Assembly (NCBI GenBank): GCA_050953105.1
Contig: JBMNMA010000002.1
Span: 1-12,648, forward strand
Direction of reading: 5' to 3'
Source: UBA1206 sp050953105
Lineage (GTDB): Bacteria > Bacillota > Clostridia > Oscillospirales > CAG-382
Length of the DNA stretch: 12,648 bases
Position numbers and translations under genes: made by a program. The notes below the pieces were generated by a model that ran no database searches, had not been told where the DNA came from, and was given only the letters and a program-made list of their open reading frames with translations. Shown piece after piece: positions 6,269 through 11,524 of this stretch (position 1 is the first letter of the stretch; each line of letters starts with the position of its first letter).

Positions 6269-7081
6269 ATGAAAAAATCAAAGCTTGTCCTGTTTTTATT
6301 GGGCTTTGCGTCGGTTTTGTTTCTGGCTTTGTCCTTTATAATAACCTATGACGGGGACCCGGTTTATTTTTCGGGCTTTGTCCCCGAATGGGCAAAAGCC
6401 ACGCTTAGCGTAAACTCACCGTGGCATGACATACTGACTGTTATGATTGTGGTGTTGCTTATTGCCGCCGGCTATTTTGCAGGCAGCATGAACTTTGCCA
6501 TAATGATAAGCAAAGAAAAATACGGCGACGATATTAGAAAATACGGCAGCGGCAACGCCGGTATGACCAATATGATCCGGGTTTACGGCAAAAAAGCGGG
6601 ATTGCTGACTCTGCTTGGCGACTCCCTTAAAACATCCGCAGTGGTGCTTCTGGGGCGGTTTCTTGCCGGCGAGTCGGGGGCATATATTGCCGGACTGTTT
6701 TGCGTGTTAGGGCATATCGCTCCCGTGTGGTATAAATTTAAAGGGGGAAAAGGGGTTGTCGCCTCGGCAATTGCCATCCTTATCATCAATCCGCTGTATT
6801 TTCTTATTGAAATCGCAGTATTTGCGGCAATTTATTTCACATCCCACTACGTTTCAATGGCATCGGTGGCGGCGGCCTTTATTTATCCTGCCGTGGTGTT
6901 TTACGGCGCAAAGGCCAGATTCGGCGGCGAGGTAAGCGCACCGGTTACCGGTATGATTTTTGCCACCTTTATAGGTTTGTTTATTATCTTTAAACACAGA
7001 TCCAATATACGGCGTGTCTACTACGGGCAGGAAAAGAAAACCTACTTTTTTAAAAAGAAAAAAGACGAGGTGGATGAATAA
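6269..7081 (+). CDS. plsY: Glycerol-3-phosphate acyltransferase PlsY with extended N terminus
   Basis: PlsY is a membrane acyltransferase that moves the acyl group from acyl-phosphate (made by PlsX) to glycerol-3-phosphate, giving lysophosphatidate for phospholipid synthesis. Signature motifs are AGSMNFAIMISK (71-82), the GSGNAGMTNMIRVYGKKAG block (93-111), GHIAPVWYKFKGGKGV (148-163) and HRSNIRR (243-249). There are five to seven hydrophobic segments and a Lys-rich C-terminal tail (KKKKDE). At 270 aa it is some 60-70 residues longer than typical PlsY. The extra part is an N-terminal membrane segment (about 5-25) and a short loop before the conserved core begins near residue 56. The start is well supported: GGGAGGG (6255-6261) lies 7 nt upstream of the ATG, just after the der stop. 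The stop codon shares one base with the rarA start (TAATG), implying translational coupling. Confidence 0.94.
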   Translation: MKKSKLVLFLLGFASVLFLALSFIITYDGDPVYFSGFVPEWAKATLSVNSPWHDILTVMIVVLLIAAGYFAGSMNFAIMISKEKYGDDIRKYGSGNAGMTNMIRVYGKKAGLLTLLGDSLKTSAVVLLGRFLAGESGAYIAGLFCVLGHIAPVWYKFKGGKGVVASAIAILIINPLYFLIEIAVFAAIYFTSHYVSMASVAAAFIYPAVVFYGAKARFGGEVSAPVTGMIFATFIGLFIIFKHRSNIRRVYYGQEKKTYFFKKKKDEVDE

Positions 7082-8325
7082 TGCCCCTTGCCGACATTGT
7101 CCGCCCGTCCACCCTTGACGAAATATGCGGGCAGGGCCACCTGTTTTCCAAAAATTCCCCGTTAAGGCGGCTTATCGAGTCGGAACACCTTCCCAGCCTT
7201 GTGTTTTTCGGCCCTCCCGGCACCGGTAAAACCACCGCTGCCGACATTATCGCCAAGCGGACAAACAAGCAGTTTTTTAAAATAAACGCCACCACCTCCT
7301 CGGTGGCAGAACTAAGGGACGCCCTGACCGCCTCGAACACCCTGTCGGCCTTTAACGGCACCCTTATTTATATTGACGAAATTCAGTATTTCAATAAAAA
7401 ACAGCAGCAGGCGCTGCTGGAATATCTGGAAGACGGCCGGGTTACTCTAATCAGCTCCACCACCGAAAACCCCTATTTCGTTCTTTACCCAGCTTTTCTT
7501 TCAAGATGCGCCTGCTTTGAATTCAAGCCCCTTACACCAAAGGAAATTGTCCCCGCAATACAAAGGGGCTTTTTATATCTTTACAAAACCTACGGGGAAA
7601 AAGAGACCGAAGAAGGCCTGTTTGAATCAATTTCCGCCACCTGCGGTGGGGACGTGAGAAAGGCTCTTACTGTCCTTGAAAACACATACTTTGCTTCAGG
7701 CCAAAGGCTTGAAATAAAGGTGGCGTCCCAGCTAAGCCAAAAGTCCACCGGTTATGATTCCGACGGTGACGGTCATTACGACCTGCTGTCGGCGCTTCAA
7801 AAATCCATAAGGGGATCCGACCCCGACGGGGCGGTGTTTTATCTGGCCAGGATTTTGGAAGGAGGCGGCCTTATGTCTGCCTGCCGGCGGCTTATAATCA
7901 TTGCCTCGGAGGATATAGGCCTTGCCCATTCCAATGCGGCAGTGGTGGTCAATGCCTGCGTGGATTCGGCGTTAAAAACGGGCATGCCCGAGGCGGCTAT
8001 CCCCCTTGCCCATGCCACCGTCATGCTTGCCACATTACCTAAATCCAACTCGGCCTATCTGGCCTATGCCAAGGCGGCGGAGGATGCCAGAAACGGACTT
8101 GGCAAGGTTGTTCCCCCTCATATTTCAAATAAAACCAACTCCTCCGACTCTAAAACCCCCTATATTTACCCCCACGACTTTCCCGACCACTATGTCAGCC
8201 AAAGGCATCTTCCCGACGACATTAAAGACCGGGTTTATTATATTTACGGTGACAACAAGGCCGAAAAAGCGGCGGAGGAATACTGGAAGAAAATTAAAGA
8301 AAAACATAACAAAAACACCCGTTGA
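7081..8325 (+). CDS. rarA: Replication-associated recombination protein A (RarA/MgsA), AAA+ ATPase
   Basis: RarA is a clamp-loader-like AAA+ ATPase acting at stalled replication forks and DNA ends, related to eukaryotic WRNIP1. In the 414-residue protein the family opening PLADIVRPSTLDEICGQGHL (2-21) is followed by Walker A GPPGTGKT (44-51), Walker B IYIDE (96-100) in a DEIQYFNKKQQ segment where relatives mostly read DEIHRFNK, sensor 1 STTEN (126-130) and the SRC arginine-finger region (141-143). C-terminal helical and tetramerisation regions include ASEDIGLA and the YPHDFPDHYVSQRHLPD segment. It overlaps the plsY stop by one base and has GAGGTGG (7067-7073) as its ribosome binding site inside plsY. 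It is the last gene of the run, and its stop codon lies inside the terminator stem. Confidence 0.95.
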   Translation: MPLADIVRPSTLDEICGQGHLFSKNSPLRRLIESEHLPSLVFFGPPGTGKTTAADIIAKRTNKQFFKINATTSSVAELRDALTASNTLSAFNGTLIYIDEIQYFNKKQQQALLEYLEDGRVTLISSTTENPYFVLYPAFLSRCACFEFKPLTPKEIVPAIQRGFLYLYKTYGEKETEEGLFESISATCGGDVRKALTVLENTYFASGQRLEIKVASQLSQKSTGYDSDGDGHYDLLSALQKSIRGSDPDGAVFYLARILEGGGLMSACRRLIIIASEDIGLAHSNAAVVVNACVDSALKTGMPEAAIPLAHATVMLATLPKSNSAYLAYAKAAEDARNGLGKVVPPHISNKTNSSDSKTPYIYPHDFPDHYVSQRHLPDDIKDRVYYIYGDNKAEKAAEEYWKKIKEKHNKNTR

Positions 8326-8348
8326 ACCACTCAACGGGTGTGATTTTT
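8315..8348. terminator. Bidirectional terminator between rarA and the opposing gene
   Basis: An 11-bp perfect stem, 8315-8325 with 8331-8341 (arms CACCCGTTGA and TCAACGGGTG plus a closing A-T pair), and a 5-nt loop. It has a T-rich tract on the plus side (8344-8348) and an A run on the other side, so it works in both directions. The left arm includes the rarA stop codon TGA (8323-8325). The stop of the minus-strand gene is at 8350. Confidence 0.92.
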
Positions 8349-8349
8349 A

Positions 8350-9156
8350 TTATCGCCACCTAAGCTTCTGCCCTGATTTGAAGCCATTTATATATAAAAT
8401 CTGAATATTCTGCACCAACTCGGTTTCAACCCGGTGTCCGTCATAGATTGCGCCTATGCGGTAATTTTTAGAAACAAGACCTTCTTCTTTTCTGGCGTAA
8501 ACCTCATTGTTAATTATAAGCTCAATCAGCCCCTTTGTCCGGCGGACCTTTATATCCATGCCGTAGGCCGATGCCGCAATGAGTATGGTTTCCTTTTTTG
8601 CCGGGACGGGTAGTCCAAGGCTTTCGCTTCTGGCTTTTTCCCCTTCGGGAACTTCCGCTTCGGCGCCGTTAAAAGCAGGTATCGGTCCGGCGACTCCGTC
8701 TTCGGGGAAAAGCAGCGCTTCCTCGGCATTTTTAACCCCGGAAATTAAAAAATACATAACATAAGCATGAAAAACATAGTCTATAAGAAAAGTGTATTCA
8801 AATGCGGGAAGAGTGAAAACTAACAGCACAAGGCAGTCAATTGAAAAAAGCACCAGGGCGGCAATCATCCAGCCGGCTTTCTTTTTTGAAAATATATATG
8901 TAAGCAAATATACTATAATAATTATAAAGCAAAGAGAAACGAATATGGCCGAACCCGCATCACTCATTTTGGGAACGTCATCTACCTTGTTTAATCCAAA
9001 ATATATTAAGAATTGTGGGATATAAGCCGTAAATAAGAAGGAATAACCGGCATCTGTGGCCAGTAAAACAACGCTTGCAAAGGTGAAAATAATCATTACC
9101 AGTAAGTTAGATCTTGCGTTTTTGTACTTTACCGCCGGTGTTTTTTCAATACCCAT
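8350..9156 (-). CDS. Unrecognised membrane protein with C-terminal soluble domain, 268 aa
   Basis: I do not recognise the family. The N-terminal half holds four or five hydrophobic segments: about 17-36, a weaker one at 41-55, 69-89, 95-117 and 121-140, separated by short charged loops such as SKKK at 90-93. A flexible linker rich in Glu, Ala, Pro and Gly (about 143-188) follows. The last 80 residues (about 188-268) alternate hydrophobic and charged residues as in a beta-rich cytoplasmic domain (DIKVRRTKGLIELIINNEVY, then a GAIYDGHRVE segment) and end in a basic KLRWR. The ATG has AAGGAG (9172-9167) 10 nt upstream and a near-perfect promoter with an adjacent dyad. It is transcribed towards rarA and shares its terminator. 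The good promoter and ribosome binding site make it a real gene; function is unknown and could be sensing, transport or scaffolding at the membrane. Confidence 0.8.
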   Translation of the reverse strand: MGIEKTPAVKYKNARSNLLVMIIFTFASVVLLATDAGYSFLFTAYIPQFLIYFGLNKVDDVPKMSDAGSAIFVSLCFIIIIVYLLTYIFSKKKAGWMIAALVLFSIDCLVLLVFTLPAFEYTFLIDYVFHAYVMYFLISGVKNAEEALLFPEDGVAGPIPAFNGAEAEVPEGEKARSESLGLPVPAKKETILIAASAYGMDIKVRRTKGLIELIINNEVYARKEEGLVSKNYRIGAIYDGHRVETELVQNIQILYINGFKSGQKLRWR

Positions 9157-9186
9157 TAATAAAATGCTCCTTTTTACTTTATTTTA

Positions 9187-9249
9187 CAAAAGCCGGTATA
9201 TCACCGGTTTTTGTATCGGTATATTATCATACGCAAGATAATTTGTCAA
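9187..9249 (-). promoter_or_regulatory. Promoter of the 268-aa gene with a 27-bp dyad at the transcription start
   Basis: Minus-strand reading: -35 TTGACA (9249-9244), a 17-bp spacer ending TGA (extended -10), and -10 TAATAT (9226-9221). After 7 bp comes a 27-bp inverted repeat (9213-9187) of the form CAAA-N2-CCGGT-N5-ACCGG-N2-TTTG. The dyad begins at about the expected transcription start, so it can act as a DNA operator or as a hairpin at the 5' end of the mRNA. As minus-strand RNA the stem has one A-C mismatch; the outer arms extend two more base pairs. The gene starts 31 nt past the dyad. An element of identical geometry lies at 9901-9963. Confidence 0.72.
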
Positions 9250-9294
9250 CACTATTAATATAGATTGAATATTTAAGCTGATTTTTGATAAATA

Positions 9295-9318
9295 TGACAT
9301 ATTCGACGGAATATGTTA
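9295..9318. repeat. Inverted repeat upstream of the 268-aa gene promoter
   Basis: ACATATTC (9297-9304) and GAATATGT (9309-9316) form a perfect 8-bp dyad around GACG, extendable to 10 bp with one G-T pair. It lies 47 bp upstream of the -35 box of the 268-aa gene and downstream of the terminator at 9352. It has no T run, so it is not an intrinsic terminator. An operator for an activator or repressor is possible. Confidence 0.45.
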
Positions 9319-9351
9319 CATATCCCAACATTTAAAATTCATATAAAATAC

Positions 9352-9384
9352 AAAGCCGGCGGTTTTTTAATCGCCGGCTTTTTA
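9352..9384 (-). terminator. Terminator of the 97-aa membrane protein gene
   Basis: A 10-bp stem, AAAGCCGGCG (9352-9361) with CGCCGGCTTT (9372-9381), and a 10-nt A/T-rich loop, 16 bp beyond the stop of the minus-strand gene ending at 9400. T residues follow the stem on both strands, so it can act in either direction, but only the minus-strand gene runs into it. Confidence 0.85.
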
Positions 9385-9399
9385 TATTATGTTTTCGTT

Positions 9400-9693
9400 T
9401 CAGCGGGAAAAAATCAAGTGGAACAAAGTTGAGAAATAAATAAATATCATTGGTATTATGCTTATCAACACCAAAACCAAGCCTGCCGCTACCGGAACCG
9501 TTGCACAAAGATAAAAAATAGTTTTCAGCCTTTTTTTCCTTTTAACACGGAATAAAATTCCCATTACCGCAACGCCGATACCGAAAAACAAATACAAGAC
9601 ATACAGCCACAATCCTATTCCAAGACTGACTATAAGTGTCCAAACAAAACAGACAAAAGAAATGAAAAGATATAAAAATTTTAAAACAATCAT
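9400..9693 (-). CDS. Small unrecognised membrane protein, 97 aa
   Basis: I do not recognise it. The 97 residues are nearly all hydrophobic and predict three membrane spans: about 4-24, 26-48 and 58-84, with a last hydrophobic stretch to residue 95. The only strongly charged part is RVKRKKRLK at 49-57, which by the positive-inside rule would face the cytoplasm. There are no catalytic-looking motifs. The ATG is preceded by AGAGG with 6 nt spacing, and a clear terminator follows the stop. The gene could be read from the promoter at 9935-9963, which would give a leader of about 230 nt, or from a weaker one near a TATAAT at 9759-9754. Being flanked by other membrane or surface genes suggests an envelope role, but nothing more precise is supported. 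Confidence 0.68.
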   Translation of the reverse strand: MIVLKFLYLFISFVCFVWTLIVSLGIGLWLYVLYLFFGIGVAVMGILFRVKRKKRLKTIFYLCATVPVAAGLVLVLISIIPMIFIYFSTLFHLIFSR

Positions 9694-9900
9694 CGGTTCC
9701 TCTTTTTATTAATGCTGTTATTTCAGGATGCCGCTTTGGTGTTATACTGAACAATTATACTATACCATGATTTATCAAAAAATTAAAGATACAAATATGC
9801 TTAATTTGCTGTTTTTCAAAACAAATGGTTAGTGTAAATATAACGTCTTCACTTTTATGTTAAACCTTTAATCCGGTATCCCTGCTTTTTCAGATATAAA
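9694..9900 (-). other. Non-coding stretch upstream of the 97-aa gene
   Basis: AT-rich sequence with no convincing open reading frame on either strand. On the minus strand it contains a -10-like TATAAT (9759-9754) with only a poor -35, and ends with the AGAGG ribosome binding site of the 97-aa gene. It would be the long leader, or a separate small RNA, if the promoter at 9935-9963 is active. Otherwise I see nothing in it. Confidence 0.4.
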
Positions 9901-9963
9901 CAAACGCCGGTGTTAAACCGGCATTTGCGTAAACGTATTATTACAAGAAGGCTTGTTTGTCAA
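9901..9963 (-). promoter_or_regulatory. Promoter plus 27-bp dyad, twin of the element at 9187-9249
   Basis: Minus-strand reading: TTGACA (9963-9958), a 17-bp spacer, TAATAC (9940-9935), 7 bp, then a 27-bp inverted repeat (9927-9901) CAAA-N2-CCGGT-N5-ACCGG-N2-TTTG. Every spacing equals that of the first element. As minus-strand RNA all 11 pairs form, one of them T-G. Because the deacetylase-like gene ends at 9988 on the same strand, the hairpin and the T-rich sequence after it (GTTTGTTTATAT) may also serve as that gene's terminator. The promoter-like boxes between the stop and the hairpin argue that it is more than that. Confidence 0.6.
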
Positions 9964-9987
9964 CGGTGCTGTAATATGATTAATAAT

Positions 9988-11346
9988 TTATGAGGGCAAA
10001 TCGTCGGGGCGGACAAGCTTTTCGGGCCGGTGGTCGTTGTCGTAAATGTCATAGGGTTCGAAATATTCGCATATAAGCTTGTATTTCTTATAATTGCTGC
10101 CGGGGTCCTTTGCCCAGTCAAAGGTCTGGCCCGCCACGGTAAAGCGGTCGGTAAAGACTGTTCCCGTGTTTTTCCCCTTGTTGGGGAAACCGTCTGCAAG
10201 GTAAAAGTAAACGCTGGTGCCGCAGAAGAACCTGAAGCCGTATTTCATCAAGGTCTGATGCTGCTTGGTGTCGTAGGCCACCCAGCCGCCGTAGGGATAG
10301 ACGTAAATTTTGGTTTCCCCAACCAGTGATGCAACCTCGTCATTCCAGGCCCTGCAGTCCTCCTCCATGCGTTCGGGTGAAAAGCTGGTAAGAGAGCCGT
10401 GGGAGTAACTGTGGGAAGCAAAGGAGTATCCCCTGCTTTTAAGCCAGTTGACCACTTCCATGGCTTTTTGCCGTTCGGATTCCACATTAATGCCCTGCTG
10501 GGCATAATGGGGGGCGGTGCGGTAGCCGAGAATTCCGGCAAAGCCGGTAAGGCACAGCGTTACCCTTCCGTTTTTATATGAAAAATCGGGGTGTTCTTTT
10601 ATAAATTTTTCAAGTATGGGGAAAATTTCGTTGTCCTGGGAATAATCCTCCCTGCCGTCCTTGAAAAGCGTATATCCCCAGATTTCACCGTTTCGTATAA
10701 CCAGCTTGTCAATCATGCCCTGGTTGGTTTTTTTAGGGTCGTAAACCACGTCGTCCACCGATATAACCAGCGGCTTTTTACCTTTGGGGACGGTGATTTT
10801 ATTTTTAAGTCTTATTTTTTCGGTTCCGTCGGTGTCGGTGTAGGTTTCATACATGTAGTTTATGTCTATAAGGACATAATCGTTTTCATACAGGGACTGG
10901 AGTATCTTTTTCCATTCTGAAACGGTAACGCAGTCGATAAAAGCATTTTTTGACGCCAGCTCGGGCCAGGCAATAAGGCAGTGGGTAAAAATATGCCTTA
11001 CCTGGTTCCCCGGGTATTCCCAGGTTTCAATAACGTCATCGGGCTGACTGTCTTCTGGATTAGAGGGGTCCGTTGTTTCTTCCGAACTTTCGGGATCAGT
11101 TTCTTCGCCGGAAGATTCGCCGCCGTTAGATATGTCGTTTGACGTATCATCGGGATTGCTTTCACCGGAAGGGTTGTCAGGGGTTGTTTCATCGGGTGTA
11201 GATGTGGTATCTTGTGATTTTTCCCCTTGTGAGTTGTCGGGATTGCTGTTTGTGTTTACGGCGTTGTCGGTGAAAACCACAACCACCGAAATAGCAATAA
11301 GGATAACCGCAAGCACAGCGGCGATGATATAACTTATTCTGTTCAT
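9988..11346 (-). CDS. Membrane-anchored polysaccharide-deacetylase-like protein with acidic linker
   Basis: Polysaccharide (NodB) deacetylases remove acetyl groups from cell-wall or surface glycans using a metal held by Asp-His-His. This 452-residue protein has an N-terminal membrane anchor or signal segment (about 5-26). A 75-residue low-complexity linker (about 30-107) follows, rich in Asp, Glu, Ser, Thr, Pro, Gly and Asn, suited to crossing the wall, and then the catalytic-type domain (about 115-430). Motif 1 is VISVDDV (194-200) in place of the usual TFDDG, motif 2 is HSYSHG (312-317), and motif 3 is YPYGG (350-354) in place of RxPxG/Y. The metal ligands (D199, H312, H316) are therefore present, but the neighbouring positions are unusual, so activity and substrate are uncertain. 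The ribosome binding site GGAAGGA is 11 nt upstream of the ATG. It probably acts outside the cell on peptidoglycan or a surface polysaccharide; this is inferred from the family. Confidence 0.85.
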   Translation of the reverse strand: MNRISYIIAAVLAVILIAISVVVVFTDNAVNTNSNPDNSQGEKSQDTTSTPDETTPDNPSGESNPDDTSNDISNGGESSGEETDPESSEETTDPSNPEDSQPDDVIETWEYPGNQVRHIFTHCLIAWPELASKNAFIDCVTVSEWKKILQSLYENDYVLIDINYMYETYTDTDGTEKIRLKNKITVPKGKKPLVISVDDVVYDPKKTNQGMIDKLVIRNGEIWGYTLFKDGREDYSQDNEIFPILEKFIKEHPDFSYKNGRVTLCLTGFAGILGYRTAPHYAQQGINVESERQKAMEVVNWLKSRGYSFASHSYSHGSLTSFSPERMEEDCRAWNDEVASLVGETKIYVYPYGGWVAYDTKQHQTLMKYGFRFFCGTSVYFYLADGFPNKGKNTGTVFTDRFTVAGQTFDWAKDPGSNYKKYKLICEYFEPYDIYDNDHRPEKLVRPDDLPS

Positions 11347-11478
11347 AAACCAAGATGTCCTTCCCGGCAGCGCGGGTGGGCTGCCATTGTTTTAAGCAGG
11401 ATTTGCCGTATAAATAAACCCGCCAAAGGGGCGATTTGTTCCATAACGTCGGCTTAATTAACAAATTATTTACAAACA
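11347..11478 (-). promoter_or_regulatory. Leader region of the deacetylase-like gene with two small hairpins
   Basis: The region between the pepF terminator and the deacetylase-like gene contains a GC-rich 6-bp stem (GGCAGC 11366-11371, GCTGCC 11380-11385) one base from the ribosome binding site. A second, 4-bp stem (CGCC 11421-11424, GGCG 11430-11433) lies further upstream. I find no convincing -35/-10 pair and do not recognise a riboswitch class. A structured leader or an alternative-sigma promoter is possible. Confidence 0.3.
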
Positions 11479-11513
11479 GGCAAAAACGGGTTTGTTTAAT
11501 CCCCGTTTTTGCC
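11479..11513 (-). terminator. Terminator of the pepF-like gene
   Basis: A perfect 12-bp inverted repeat, GGCAAAAACGGG (11479-11490) with CCCGTTTTTGCC (11502-11513), and an 11-nt loop, 11 bp beyond the pepF stop codon. The T run lies inside the stem, and the sequence after it on the minus strand (TGTTTGTAAAT) is only moderately T-rich. Confidence 0.8.
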
Positions 11514-11524
11514 CGATATTTTAT

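Noticed and set aside
8006..8404. 132-aa plus-strand ORF at the end of rarA
   Set aside because: Pro/Thr-rich frame-shifted reading of rarA that runs through the terminator hairpin.
9542..9754. 70-aa minus-strand ORF overlapping the 97-aa gene
   Set aside because: Different frame, no ribosome binding site, and the 97-aa frame has a coherent membrane-protein pattern with correct signals.
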